NCBI GenBank assembly: GCA_030760725.1
Contig: JASWHV010000013.1
Span: 41,202,699-41,266,698, forward strand
DNA length: 64,000 bases
Source: Neostapfia colusana
Taxonomy: Eukaryota; Streptophyta; Magnoliopsida; Poales; Poaceae
Direction of reading: 5' to 3'
Of this stretch, positions 12,615 through 24,900 are shown piece by piece. The translations under genes and the position numbers were made by a program. How positions within the stretch are numbered: the stretch's first letter is position 1; every line of letters begins with the position of its first letter. The notes beneath the pieces are model-generated. The model saw only the letters and a program-made list of their open reading frames with translations, was not told the origin of the DNA and ran no database searches.

Positions 12615-13363
12615 GTGAGAGCTCACTTAGGACCTCTTCCAAGCTAAACCAAGTGCAAGTCGAGTGTCTACATGTCACACAGGTTCTGTAGAGCTTGAAA
12701 ACACATGGTTTGGAGGGCTAGAGATGGCGGACGACGCCGCCGGAGTCGGTGTGAGCCGCTGTGCCGTCGCAAGCTAGGTAGGAGCCATGGCCGGCGTAGG
12801 GAAACCTCACTGGAGTTCTCCTCGTGTCGGGTTAGAGCCTAGCGGTGAGCTAGAGCACGGGAGGTGGCCGGAGGAGCAAGTTCCGGCGAGCTCGGGCGCG
12901 CTCGGGAGCGAGGGGAAGAAGAAGATGGGCGCGGGTCCCACATGTCAGCCACTGTGTTGAGCTGGACTGGATCTTCTGTGAATCCAGATCGGTTGTGGTT
13001 GCACGAGAAAAACCCCGTAGCCCCGTGTGTCAGCCGCTGAGAAACCGACACGTCGCCCCGGTCCCACGCGCAGCAATTTAAACTTTTCCCAAATTTTCAG
13101 TTCTAGTTCAAACTTCAAACCCACATAACTTTGGCTAGGAAACTCCAAATCGAGTGAACTGAATTTTGTTGGATTCAGCTCTCTGAGTACTTTCCAACAA
13201 ATCCAGTTTCACTTTATGAAAATCCTTATTTCTCCAGAATTAATTCTTCAAAATTTAAAATGTTTAGAATTATAACTGGAGAACCGTTTGGAGGAAAATT
13301 CTGAAATTTGGACAGGATGTTCACCAAAATATCCTTGAGCTACCATAAAAATTTCAGATCCAT

Positions 13364-13368
13364 TTGAT
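13364..13368. repeat. Target-site duplication of S1
   Basis: TTTGA here and at 17302-17306. Removing S1 and one copy restores a continuous D LTR that matches the A LTR across the join. Confidence 0.85.
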
Positions 13369-13597
13369 GACACGGCCCCAACGGCCTTGTCGAGCCAGGA
13401 TCATGCTGAGGGGTGCTGCGTTGAACAGTACCGGATAACGCACATCAAAGATGCAAAGCGGAAGCAAAGTTTTATTACATAAACAGGTTTATGAACATTT
13501 GTACAAAAAAATATGTTCAGTCTACACTCACGGGCGTAGACTACGCATCGAGTTCATGTTTAGCCCGTGAACGTGTCCCCGCTAGCACGCACACACA

Positions 13598-13686
13598 CTA
13601 ACACGGCGGCGTGCACGACTCCCACTCGACGGGGTTCCCCTCCGGGGATTCCGTCTCCTCCTCGGGAGTCCCTTCCTCATAAACTC
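13598..13686 (-). other. Candidate exon beta in S1
   Basis: 89 nt after GCTTTTGCAG, reading VYEEGTPEEETE...EWESCTPPC and a TAG stop (13598-13600). Same length and frame as in A and D. Confidence 0.5.
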
Positions 13687-14785
13687 CTGCAAAAGCTTCA
13701 AACACAAGCAGTGAGCATGATGGCTCAGCAAGACTGACCCGTCTCTCCTATACATGAAACTTCTACATGAATGATTTTAGAGTACATGAGGTAAAATAAG
13801 TTGCAAAGGACTCGCCTAATTAGTTGAACCTTATTTTCAATGTTTTAGCAGCAGGTGGTAGAGAACCTTATGCTAAGGCACATGAGAGAGCCGCAATCAA
13901 ACAAGAAACACATTTCTCTCATGTACTTTCCCCAAAGTTGAAAAGAACATTAATTAGCTCTAAACTACAACAAGAAATTAACAAGCAAGGTATATCTTTC
14001 AAATCAGCAAACTTTTAACATGAATCTAGCCTGTTCTTTCTACGTCACGGTACAGTGAACAAGTGGTACTCACTGACCGCAAGGGACGGCGATTATAATC
14101 GATTTACACCTGCAGGGTTACCCGAATAACCCGTCACATACGCCCGTACTCGATGTTGCCTACAGCAACCATCCCGGATGTCATACATAACCACCTTTCA
14201 CCCGTCAGTCAAATATTGAACCAGTCCTATCGTCCCGAGCAAGAGGTCTCTGCACGCGCATCCATAGTGCCGCCAGCCGATTTACACCTCAAGCTCTCAA
14301 CCTACCCTGTGAACGACAGACAATGCCTCAATACCCAGCTACCAGAGTTACATCGGTTTCCCGGTTCCCATATAGCCGGTAGGTCTTCGGTACTGTTCGA
14401 GCTTGTTCAACAGGTCCGCACACGGCTCGGTCCTCAATCAACACAAGTGGAGCTATAGCACCCAGGCCCCAACGTCCTGCTGCCCTTACTCTCCGCTCGG
14501 TCTCATTTTTCTTGCCATGTGTTTCATTTGCTATCTTTACCTGAGTTGAGTGCCTCTAGCCTATCCTCGCGAGTAGTTCCAACTACTCGACTTGTACCAA
14601 ATCCTACACTAACTTAGCATTGCAGTAGCTAACAAGAATTTCAAAACTAATCCCAACCCAGAGTTTTCTTGTCTATGCATTTGGGTTTCAATCAAGACTC
14701 TAATGCAAGAAGTAAGTGGGTGCTTAAATTAAGTTCTCAAAACAGTAAAAATTTATAAAACGGGTTAATGCAAACCGGAGCTTGC

Positions 14786-14866
14786 CTTGCTTCTCTTGGT
14801 CATAGGCTAGCTGCTCTTCCGGAGTGACGAAGTCTAAGACTTCCGGTTCCTCCTCGACCTTAGCGA
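14786..14866 (-). other. Candidate exon alpha in S1
   Basis: 81 nt between ...TATGTAG| and |GCAAGC. It reads AKVEEEPEVLDF, VTPEEQLAYDQEKQ plus one base. Compared with A, the base changes are almost all silent (one change, Q to K, alters the product), although S1 is a solo LTR. Confidence 0.5.
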
Positions 14867-17740
14867 CTACATAAGATAACATGTATATGTATCAATTTAA
14901 ATGCATTTGAATTGAATTTAAACTTGTGAAGACTATAAGTCATACTAGACAGATCCAATGACTCTGAAATTCATACTGTGGTTTGGTTACAACCTAAACA
15001 GGGACTTGGCCAAGTTTCATTTGCAGCCAAGCCCATTTGAGCTCTCCATAAATAATTATGTACTTGACCTTAATTGGAGCTGCTAGGGTGTTCTAGCGAT
15101 TTTCATGGAGCAATCCATGACTTTCTGAAAACTAGATTTTCAGGGGGTTCTAATGGAGTTGGTTTCACTTAATTTGAAGGTTCCTAGCTAAAGATATGAG
15201 CTAAACAATTTCAGAGAAATTCTGAAAATGTTTCTGGACATTTTCTATTTTCTATGGAACAGTTTTATTAATCACACCATTAGGGGGATAAAATTAGCTC
15301 AAATGGATCTGAAATTTTAATGGTAGCTCAGGGATATTTTGGTGAACATCCCAGCAAAATTTCAGAATTTTCCTCCAAAGGGTTCTCCAGTTAAAATTCT
15401 AACCAGTTTGAAATTTGAAGAATTAATTATGGAGAAATAAGGATTTTCATGAAGTGAAACTTGATTCGCTAGAAAGTAATCAGAGAGCTGAATCCAACAA
15501 ATTTTGGTTCACTCGATTTGGAGCTTCCTAGCCAAAGTTATGTGGGTTTGAAGTTTGAACTAAAACTGAAAATAAAAGAAAAGTTTAAACTTCTGCCTGT
15601 GGGTCCCACACACAGTGCTTCATCTTCCTCCTCGCGCCAAACACCCGGCGGCGGCGGTCTCCGGTGAGACTCGCCGGAACCGAGTTCCCGGCCACCTCCC
15701 GGCCCAAAACTCGCCGCCTCCCCCTTTTCCGACCTCCTGAACTCGGCTGTGAGCTCGACGGACACCGGCGATGGCCGGAAACCTGCGCGCACCGGTGACA
15801 GCACCCGCTAGGGTTTTGGCGAGGTCGGTTTCGCACCACCGTGCACCAAATCGATCAGAAATTGCTCGGAGAGCATCAGTGGAGCACGAGGAACATGAAC
15901 CAAGGCTTTGTGGAAGCTAGAAACGCCGGCAACCATACCCTCGACAGTGAGCCGATGTACTTTGCAATGCGGCGAGGAAAACGGCCATATCACGGCCGAT
16001 CCTCAACGGTTTTCCTTGCTTTCTTCTCGAGTGTGCGCGCTAGCATGTATAGAACCTACTGGACAACTGGCTTGACCAACAATAGTGTGTGGAGCCCAAA
16101 TTTCAATCGGAGGTGAGCTCGGCTCATATGAACTGGCTTTCAGTAAACTTGGAAATTCTCAACCGATGGTTGATCATATGCCAAACGGCTTTCGGCTACA
16201 CCATCTACATGCAGTGACACACCTTTCTTGTGTAGAAAAGTGGATGCAACGACGGCTGTGCCGAGCTGCCACGAGAGCCCGATGGCGGCAACGTTCAGTT
16301 CGCCGGGAAAAATGCCCGGCTGAGCTCAAGGGCTCCTGCTCACTGGACAACACGATGTCTAGGACGTTGCTCACAAGCTCACGATTCTGTTTTGCTACTG
16401 GGAAGGTTGTGTTTGCGTGCGATCGGCCTGCTCACGAGCGGAACCGAGGGGGCGGCTTGTTTTCGGTGGAGCTCGGTGTGAAAATGAACGAACTCGCCGT
16501 GGGCTCGGGTGATAATCAACAGGAGCACGCCGAGGGGTGGGATAAGGAGCCGGGCAGCTGGTCTACCGCGCGGGGAAGCACAGCAGGAGCTGGCGCTGGT
16601 CGGCTCCTCGGTGGCGCGCTCGGCTGCAACCCGAGAACCGAGCACTCTGTGATTCAGTCGGTCGATTTTGCTGGTTAGGCTGACATGTGGGTCCCACTCC
16701 GGTTTTAACCCCTGAAATTGAATTTTCCCCACTGCTCTAAACAGTAGAGACCTAATTAACCTTGGTCATTTGAATTATCTACCCCTTGGCCATTTGAATT
16801 GGATAGAATTCAAACTGGGGTTTGTTTGAATATATTTTCAGCACATATGCAGTTTGAAATTCAAATAAAGTTTGAATTTGCTAAACTTAGCTCATGTCAA
16901 GATCAACTCCAAATGGAGTGAAAATTGGTTTGTGAGCTCACAAAAATGTGCTGAGTAAGAATATGCCTCCCACTTTTGAATTCATGGGATGGAAATAGTT
17001 TGAATTTGAATTTGAGTTCAAAGCACCCTCTTTCTAGTTATACCCAAAAGACTTCAAAAAGGTTTGATTTGGGGTGAAATTTGGCATGAGCATTCCTAGC
17101 AAGGTGTTGGAGTTTTTCACAAGCTCAGCCCTAGATGATGCATGTGGGAAATGCCACTTTTGCATTTTGTGAATTTATTCTCTAATGAGCATGTTGATGG
17201 TGTTTACTTGCTCTTCAAATGTATTCATCAAGTTTCTTCAAATGAAGTGTGTGTGTGGTGATGAACACTTTGAATATGTGCCAAAAACTTAGGCCCTTAA
17301 ATTTGAGCTAATTTGATCCACCTAATGGTGTGATTAATAAAACTGTTCCAAAGAAAATAGAAAATGTTCAGAAACATTTTTAAAATTTCTCTGAAATTGT
17401 TTAGCTCATATATTTGGCTAGGAATCTTCAAATTAGGCGAAACAAACTCCATTATAACCCTCTGAAAATCTAGTTTTCAGAAAGTCATGGCTTGCTCCAT
17501 GAAAATCCCTAGAACACACTAAGAGCTCCAATTAAGGCCAAGTACACAATTATTTGTGGAGGGCTCAAATGAGCTTTGCTGCAAATGAAACTTGGCCAAG
17601 TCTATATTTAGGTTGTATCCAAACCACAGTAAAAATTTCAGAGTCATTGGGTCTGTCTAGCAATACTTATAGTCTTAACAAATTCAACTTCAAATTCAAA
17701 TGCATTCTTATTGATACATACATGTATTTATGTCATGTAG

Positions 17741-17821
17741 TCGCTAAGGTTGAGGAGGAGCCCGAAGTCTTAGACTTCATCACTCCAGAAGAACAGCTAG
17801 CCTACGACCAACACCAGCAAG
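17741..17821 (+). other. Candidate exon alpha in the D 5' LTR
   Basis: 81 nt after TCATGTAG, followed by GCAAGC. The product is AKVEEEPEVLDF, ITPEEQLAYDQHQQ plus one base. Against A, most changes are synonymous (AAG GTT/GTC, CCA/CCG, TTA/CTA). Confidence 0.5.
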
Positions 17822-18902
17822 GCAAGCTCCTGTTTGCTTTAACCATTTTATAAACTTTATTGCTTTGAGAACTTACATTGAGTATCCACTTTATTTCTGC
17901 ATTAGAGTCTTCTTTGAAAACCCAAATGCATAGCCAAAAAAACCCTGGGTTGGGCTTAGGTTTGTAGCTACTGTAATGCTAATATAGTGTAGGATTCGGT
18001 ACAAGTTGAGTAGTTGGAACTACTTGCGAGAATAGGCTAGAGGCACACTACTCGGGTAAAGATAGCAATTGGGACACATGCCAATAAAAATGAGACTGAG
18101 CAGAGAGTAAGGGCAGAAGAACGTTGGGGCCTGGGTGCCATAGCTCCACTTGTGTCGGTCGAGGACCGAGCCATGTGCGGGCCTATTGAACAAGCTAGAA
18201 TAGTACTGAAGACTTACCGGATATATGGGAACCGGGAAACCGATGTAATTCAGGTAGCTGGTTGTTGAGGCATAGCTGGTCGTTCAGAGGGTAGGTTGAG
18301 AGATCGAGGTGTAAATCGGCTGGCGGCACTGCAGATGCGGGCACAGAGACCTCTTGCTCGGGACGATTGGACTGGCTCAACATTTGGCTGACGGATTAAA
18401 GGTGGTTGCGTACGACGTCCGTGATGGTTGCTGTAGGTAACATCGAGTACTGGCATACGTGACGGGTTATTCGGGTGACCCTGCAGGTGTATATCGATTA
18501 TAATCGCCGTCCCTCGCGGTCAGTGAGTGCCACTTGTTCACTGTACCGTGACGTAGAATGAACAGGCTAGAGTCATGTAAAAGTTGCTGATTGAAAGATA
18601 TACCTTGATTGTTAATGACTTGTTGTAGTTTAGAGCAAAATAAAGTTCCTTTTCAACCATGGGCAAAGCACATGAAAGAAATGCGTTTCTTGTTTAATTG
18701 CGGCTCTCTTATGTGCCTTAGCGTGAGGTTCTCCATAATTTGCTGCTAAACTTGAAAGTAAGGTTCAAATAATTAGGTGAGTCCTTTGCAACTTACATTC
18801 CCAATTACACATAATCCAGCATGTAGAAGTTTCATGTATAGGAAAGACGTGTCATACTTGCTGAGCCATCGTGCTCACTGCTTGTGTTTGAAGCTTTTGC
18901 AG

Positions 18903-18991
18903 GGTATTATGACGAAGAGACTCCCGAGGAGGAGACGAAACCCCAAGAAAGAAACTCCATCGAGTGGGAGTCGTGCACACCACTGTGTTAG
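18903..18991 (+). other. Candidate exon beta in the D 5' LTR
   Basis: 89 nt after GCTTTTGCAG. It continues the alpha frame as GYYDEETPEEETK...EWESCTPLC and a TAG stop at 18989-18991. It varies more than alpha but keeps length and stop. Confidence 0.5.
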
Positions 18992-19222
18992 TGTGCATGT
19001 GTGCTAGCGGGGACACGTTCACGGGCTGAACATGAACTCGGTGCATAGTCTATGCCCGTGAGTCTAAACTGAACATATTTTATTGTAAAAATGTTCATAA
19101 ACTCGTTTATGTAATAAAACTTTGCTTCCGCTTTGTACCTTATATGTGTGTTATCCGGTGCAGTGCACGCAGCATCCCTCAGCGTGATCCTGGCTTGACG
19201 AGGCCCCGAGGCCGTGTCAGCA

Positions 19223-19234
19223 TGGTATCAGAGC
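19223..19234 (+). other. Primer binding site of D
   Basis: TGGTATCAGAGC, three bases after the 5' LTR end, initiator tRNA-Met type. Confidence 0.9.
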
Positions 19235-19828
19235 TCGCTTGAGGTTTAACGCACTAAAACGGTCATCTTTTTCAAAAAACTCGGTTAGGAACGAGTTAGT
19301 AGCCCATATAAGGATGTTATTATAGTATAGAAAGTGGCAAATCTAACCTATGTGCTTATGTCAGAAAATCATGCATCTTGGGATGTCATGTATCTTGGGG
19401 GGTGCATGTAAGCGCTGTCCACCAGTGCACAAAAGCTAAAAGGTGGAGCCTCACGGGTGGCAGATAACCCTGTCCACTTTAATATCCTCTACGCCTCTTT
19501 ATGTCGTTTGGGGTATTCGAGCAACGCCCTTCCCTAGCGTGCTACGGGCATGTTTGGGAGACCCCGTCATGTGGTTAGTAACCATGTAGCTCAAGGCGTG
19601 TTTGGCTTGAGAACACCCGTGCGAGTGATGATGGATGGGTGTATGAACTGTATTGGGACCGGGTTCGGTGTGCAGCTGATCCCAATGATTGTGTGAGTTA
19701 TTTGCAGGTAATCTAACCACGAATCAGTAGACGAGTAGCATCCGTGTGCGAGAGACGTTTAGTGCCACTGAATTAACGAAGCCGGCTAAGTCCGGCATAG
19801 GTTTTTCTTTGGGAGGAATGTAGTACCG
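19235..19828 (+). other. Leader remnant of D
   Basis: Matches the first 590 bp of the leader of A (54230-54818, opposite strand), then stops at GTAGTACCGA, where a deletion of about 5.4 kb joins it to integrase sequence. No ORF of note. Confidence 0.7.
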
Positions 19829-21117
19829 AAGTTACGGAAGAAAATCTTTGATGAGGCTCACTTGTCAAAGTTTTCTATTCACCCCGGCAGCAACAAGATG
19901 TATTAAGAACTCAAAAGCATGTTTTGGTGGACACGGATGAAGCGGAAGATCGCAAAGTACGTTTCCGAGTGTGATACATGCCGTAGGGTGAAGGCTACCA
20001 TATGCGAAAACCGGGTCTTCTACAACCACTAGGCATTCCTGCCTGGAAGTGGGAAGATGTGAGCATGGACTTCATCGTTGGTTTACCCACCACATTTCAG
20101 AAGCATGATTCAGTGTGGGTAATCATCAGCTGGCTCACCAAAGTTGCCCATTTTATCCCGGTCAACACCAACTACAATGCCAAGAAGTATGCTAAATTGT
20201 ACATCTCACGGATCCTATGCTTGTACGGCGTACCCCGCACCATAATATCGGATCGGGGCACTTTCTTTGTGTCTCGTTTTTGGGAGCAGCTACATGCTTC
20301 TTTGGGGACGAAACTGATCCGTAGTTCAGTATACCACCCGCAGACGGATGGGCAAACTAAGCGGGTAAATCAGATTTTAGAAGATATGTTACGATCTTGT
20401 GCTATCAACCACGGTAAGAATTGGGATGATCACTTACCGTTGGCCGAGTTCTCGTACAACAATGGGTACCAAGCCAGCATCAAGATGGCGCCCTATGAGG
20501 CGCTATATGGGAGAAAATGCCGCACACCGCTGAATTGGTGTGAGTCTGGCGAAAGGTTAACCTTCGGGATTGATCTTGTCAACAATGCGGAGGAAAAAGT
20601 TTAGCTGATTCAAGAGAACCTAAAAGCCGCCTAATCCCGACAAAAACAGTATGCGGACCGGAGAAGAAGCTCGTTACAATTTGAAGTCAGGGATCACGTG
20701 TATCTACGTGTGTCTCCAATGAAGGGCGTGAACAGATTCGGGGTGAGAGGAATGTTGGCACCCCGATTCATCGGTCCATTCCAGATTGTGGAAAGATGTG
20801 GATCAGTTGCATACCGACTGGAATTAACGGTGACACTCTCTGGTGTTCACGACGTCTTTCACATTTGTCAGCTGAGGAAGTGTCTTAAGCTATCAACTAC
20901 CATTCAGCTGGGGGATATTGAAGAACTGAAACCGGATCTCACTTATCGAGAGGAACCGGTTCAGATAATTGATGAAAAGGCCCGAACCACACGCAACCGT
21001 ACGTTGTGGTTCTACAAAGTTATATGGAGTAATCACTCCGTAGACGAAGCGACATGGGAGAGCGAAGGTTTTCTTTGCGCTAACTACCCCGACTTTTTCA
21101 CGTCGCACATACGATAA
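19829..21117 (+). pseudogene. Integrase-chromodomain remnant of D
   Basis: Begins inside the integrase zinc domain (HLSKFSIHPGSNKMY, then CDTCRRVKA) and runs through the DDE core (SMDFIVGLPTTF, ISDRGTFFVSRFW, HPQTDGQTKRVN), the GPF region (APRFIGPFQIV) and a chromodomain-like tail (TLWFYKVIWSNH, DEATWESEGF). Stops at 19904-19906 (TAA for CAA), near 20602 and at 20632-20634, plus a frameshift near 19998, disable it. The third catalytic residue is replaced: QTKRVN where A has QTERVN. Everything upstream of integrase was deleted. Confidence 0.85.
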
Positions 21118-21151
21118 TTTTCCATCATCCTCTCTCTCGTTTTCACATTAT

Positions 21152-21186
21152 AATCTCGGGACAAGATTCTTTTAAGGGGGGAGGAA
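21152..21186 (+). other. Stem-loop and polypurine tract of D
   Basis: AATCTCGGGACAAGATT (21152-21168) forms a near-palindrome with loop GGA and is followed by AAGGGGGGAGGAA against the TG of the 3' LTR. Confidence 0.75.
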
Positions 21187-22562
21187 TGTAAGGGCCTAAG
21201 TTTTTGCACACACTTAAAGTGTTCATAACACCACACACACCTCATTTGTGGAAATATTATGAACACATTTGATGAGCAAGTAAACACCATCAACATGGTC
21301 ATTAGATGATAAACTCACAAAATGCAAAAGTGGCATTTCCCACATGCATCATATAGGGGCTGAGCATATGAAAAACTCCTACACTTTGTTAGGAATGCTC
21401 ATGCCAAATTTCACCCAAATCCAAAACCTTTTTGAGGTATTTTTGGGCATAATTGGAAAGAGGCTAGTTTGAACTTAAATTCAAATTCAAACTCCTTTCA
21501 TCCCATAAATTCAAAAGTGGGATTCATATTCACAGTCAGCACATTTTTGTGAGCTCACACACCAATTTTCACTCCATTTGGAGTTGATCTTGACATGAGC
21601 CAATTTAAGCAAATTCAAATTCAATTTGAATTTCAAACTGCATATGTGCTATGGATATAGTCAAACATTTCACATTTTGAATTCTACCAATTTCAAATGA
21701 GCATTTGATGAATAATTCAAATTGCAAAGGGTATTAGGGGTACTACTGTTTAGAGCAGTAGGAAAATTTGAATTTCAGAGGTTAAAATGGGAGTGGGGCC
21801 CTCATGTCAGCCTCTCCTGTGATCATCCGACTGAAGACTGCCGGGGCTCGGTTTCTCGGGCCGCTGCTGGGGTCGCCACCAAGCCATACGCCGCTGGCAG
21901 CTCCTGCTCGGTGTGCGCCCACGCTTCGCCGACATCCCCCCTTCTTATCCCCGAGGCCAAGCCGGCAAGAAGCAATTCACTCATTCCTTTGCTCCCTCGT
22001 GCAAGAAACGCTGCTATCGCCGCCGCTACCTCGGGTTCGATCGGGGAACCGGCAAACACTGCACCCACACTCCTTCTGAGCTGCAAAACGGTACTAGAGC
22101 CTCTCCTCCTACCTTCCCGTCACAGGAACCAGCCGAGTCCGGTTGTTCTAGGCCAATACCGAAAGCTTTTCCGGTGACATAAGTCTCTTCCGCACCTCGG
22201 GCTCCCGTGGACAGCCCAAACAGGAACGTGTCATGCCCAAGCTAAGGCATCCTGGGACGTGTTAGGACTTCGTGTTGCTCACCTCCGAACCATAGCCCGA
22301 GTGGTCGATCAACGGCGATGAATTTCGTCTTTTCCTTCCATTTGGTGCGGACCGACCTTCGGGTGCGGATTCGCCAAATTCTCGTTCCATAATCGTGTAG
22401 AGATCCTGAAACTGCACCTACATGAGCTAGACTCGGTAGTGAACAACTTTCCTTCGCATCCTTAGCGTGAAAACCTTGGTAGACAGCCCATTTCTAGTTT
22501 TGCTACCGGAGCCAATGGCAGAAGCCGTCGGGCACACGGTAAGAGCTCACTTAGGACCTTTT
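21187..22562 (+). repeat. 3' LTR of D, left part
   Basis: Starts TGTAAGGGCC and matches 11267-12640 closely. It ends at CTTTT, where B was inserted. The remainder should lie to the right of B, outside this window. It includes the ATGGCAGAAGCC...CACACG|GTAAGA segment at 22515-22538. Confidence 0.85.
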
Positions 22563-22816
22563 TGTGGGGACCACCCCGTGGTTCACCCACTCCAAGATCG
22601 CAGAGGGTGGTGCCGTACGATGCGGCACCCAACAGCACACAAGAAAAGAATATGAACAACATACAGACTTTTATTTGATATAAAACAGTGGAAGTCTTTT
22701 ACAAAACATAATTATACAGCGGAAGTATTCTTTATAACTACTCTCTCGTCCTAACTAAGCAAAAGTGTAGCCATCCAGCCCGGGTACGCTACACACTAGC
22801 AGCACTGAAATGAAGA

Positions 22817-22902
22817 TCACGGCGGCATGCAGGGCTCCAGCTCGGCCGTGTATCACAACGGGGGCACCGCCTCGTCCTCGGACCCTTCCTCATAACCCTC
22901 AC
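22817..22902 (-). other. Candidate exon beta in the B LTR
   Basis: 86 nt after TGTGCAG: GEGYEEGSEDEAVPPL, then an in-frame TGA (22853-22855), then YTAELEPCMPP and TGA. The length differs from A by exactly one codon. The final E-P-C-M-P-P-stop resembles W-E-S-C-T-P and W-E-P-Y-T-P of the other LTRs. Confidence 0.4.
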
Positions 22903-23993
22903 CTGCACACAGCTCAAATATTGCAACCGTGAGCACGATGGCTCAGAAAGGCTTAACCGACACCCTAGTCATGGAACTCTACATGCAGGGATGTGTAATA
23001 TAGGAAAAGACTTTGCAATAAAGACGCGCCTACATGTGGATCCTTACTTTCAGTTTTATAGCAACAGTTTCATGTGCCTTAGGCAGCCCTCACATCCGAA
23101 GTCCACAATCAAACAAGAAACACTTTCCTCCGATGTGGTGATGCCCAGAGTGGAAAATAAACTTAATTAGCTCTACATCTACAACAGACATGGTTTCCAC
23201 ACAGTAATAGTTCATCACAGCATCATATCATTCATCTGGCTTATTTCACTTCTTACTACGTCACAGAACAGTGAACAAACGGTACTCAAATAACCGCGAG
23301 GATGGTGATTGCAATCAGGAGACACCCAGACAACACATCATATACACCCACTTTCTGAAGTGTGATTCCACACATCTTCCTACTCTGTTGTATGCAACCA
23401 CCTTTCAAAGGAAACCCAAATGCCGAACCGGTCGATCCGTAACGGGCAGGAGGTCCCTGCGTGGAGCGTGACTGTGCCCACCGGCAGATTTACACCTTGC
23501 TACCCTCAACCCACTCCTATAAAACGGTTGGGTAAGCCTCGACACCCAGGTTAACAAATTACATCGGTTTCCTGCTTATGTCAGTATGCCATCCGGTACT
23601 GTTCAATACTTGTTCATCATGCCCGCACACGACTCGGTCCACAATCGAAACCAACAGGGCTACGCACATGAGACCTCCGCTCACTGCATCCTATCCCCCC
23701 TGTTGGGTCCCATTTTCACCACTCTTAAGCCATTTTCTACTATTTCCATACCGTGTGATAAAACCTTACCTCACGAGTAGATTCCGACTACTCGACTTCT
23801 ACTGATATCCTAAGCATATTAGCACGGCATTCTCTACTCGTCGAGTCTGTAAACTACCCAACCCTTCATAGGATTTAAAGTCATGCAAGTGGGGTTTCAA
23901 ACATCTCAACTCTAATGCAACCATTTCAACCTAGACATAAGTGTACAAATGAAAAACTTTGTAAAAGGTACTTAAATGCAAACCGGGGCTTGC

Positions 23994-24071
23994 CTGGTTG
24001 CGAGTCAAAGGAGAAGTTAGCGTCGGGTGGGAGGACATCCAACGGCTCCGGCGTATCCTCAACTTCGGTCA
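23994..24071 (-). other. Candidate exon alpha in the B LTR
   Basis: 78 nt between CATATAG| and |GCAAGC, one codon shorter than in A. It reads TEVEDTPEPLDV, LPPDANFSFDSQP plus one base, clearly alignable to AKVEEEPEVLDF...YDQ despite strong nucleotide divergence. Confidence 0.5.
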
Positions 24072-24895
24072 CTATATGAAATGTAACAAAAATAGATGTA
24101 TAAGTGCTAAGGAATTATAAGAAGTAAACTTCTATTCATAGCTACTGTTATTTTGGATCCTCAATTGGCTTTGGTATTTTTCGAGTGGATACTAGACTCT
24201 CTAATGGTGATCTGAGAAAAATTAGGAGAAATTTCATTGCACCTTGTGGTCTCCAAAATTCCCACAAGTACAAGGCTTCTCTGAATTTTGAGCCCAAATC
24301 TGGAGTTTTAACATGTCTAACAGTGGAAGATCTAAGTAGGATAGGTCTCTATGGTTCTAACAAAATTTGTTTCATCATTTTTGGAGCTACCAACAGAGAG
24401 ATATTAATTTTGAAAGTTGATAAGAAATGCTGAAAATGTCTCTGTTTATTTTCCCATTTTTCAGAGACATAAAGGATTGACACAACATTTGGACAAACAA
24501 ATGAGGTCCAATACCTCTGAAATGTTTACTGGAGTTCAAGGATATTTGGTAGAATGTCCTTCCCAAATTTGGGAATTTTCCAATAAACAAAACTCCTGTG
24601 AAAATTCCTACAAAATTTTATTTAAATGAATTAATGAGCCAGATACAGAGATTTTCATAACCATTGGACCATACCCCTGGATAGTATTCTCTGAGAGGAA
24701 TCCAACAAAATTTGTTTAACAATTTTTGGACATTCCTACAAAAAGTTATGGCTCTTCAAAGTTTGAACTGAAATAAGAAAATCTGGAAATGTTTAAACGC
24801 TGCCGGCGGGCTCCACATGTCAGCATTCTCTTCCACCTCGCGCCAAACAGAGTACCTGGCGGCGTTCGCCGGCGAGGGTGGCGGGAACGGCATTC

Positions 24896-24900
24896 CCAGC
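24896..24900. repeat. Target-site duplication of C
   Basis: CCAGC here and CCGGC at 40975-40979. The single mismatch fits post-insertion mutation. Confidence 0.7.

Larger units (their letters stand above)
11267..13368 (+). repeat. 5' LTR of D, part 1
   Basis: Starts TGTAAGGGCC. It holds an AT-rich start, then a GC-rich core (about 11870-13080) bounded by two copies of a CCCACATGTCAGCC-like motif (near 11873 and 12930). It ends at the TTTGA target of S1. The sequence continues at 17307. Confidence 0.85.
13369..17301 (-). mobile_element. S1: solo LTR of an A-type element
   Basis: 3933 bp of A-type LTR in reverse orientation, from TGACACGGCC to GGCCCTTAAA (terminal TTACA changed to TTAAA), flanked by the 5-bp duplication TTTGA (13364-13368 and 17302-17306). 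No internal sequence is present, so it is a solo LTR, normally the product of recombination between two LTRs. It lies inside the LTR of D, another member of its own subfamily. It has a poly(A)-type signal near 13471, beta, stem-loops and alpha. Confidence 0.88.
17307..19219 (+). repeat. 5' LTR of D, part 2
   Basis: Continues part 1 after the S1 duplication and ends GGCCGTGTCA. The net D 5' LTR length is about 4015 bp. It contains alpha (17741-17821), a degenerate CGAGTAG stem-loop near 18008-18027, the CAGTGA stem-loop (18521-18543), beta (18903-18991) and GTAATAAAA near 19110 as a poly(A)-type signal. Confidence 0.85.
11267..22562 (+). mobile_element. Element D: + strand Ty3/Gypsy chromovirus deletion derivative, split by S1 and truncated by B
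   Basis: An A-type element with 5' LTR 11267-19219 (interrupted by S1), primer site 19223, short internal region and 3' LTR starting at 21187. GCAGA at 11262-11266 is its left target-site copy, inside the LINE. The 3' LTR stops at 22562, where B was inserted, so the right end is beyond the window. Gag, protease, RT and RNase H are absent. The LTR copies differ by several percent by eye, so D is clearly older than A. Confidence 0.85.
22563..24900 (-). repeat. 3' LTR of B, terminal part
   Basis: C-type LTR in reverse. The last bases on the - strand are CCCCACA. The end region matches that of C (GTGTGCTGT...CACCCTCTGCGATC). It contains beta (22817-22902), the CGAGTAG stem-loop (23774-23794) and alpha (23994-24071). 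It stops at the CCAGC target of C. Confidence 0.82.

Noticed and set aside
16085..16678. 197-codon ORF in S1 on the + strand
   Set aside because: Antisense to the solo LTR, in GC-rich core sequence, with no counterpart in other copies.
17554..17853. 99-codon ORF running through alpha in D
   Set aside because: Only the alpha part is conserved. The upstream part is AT-rich, intron-like sequence with no conserved frame in other LTRs.
22558..22562. CTTTT as a confirmed target-site duplication of B
   Set aside because: Only one copy is visible; the other end of B is outside the window or replaced, so it is only a candidate.
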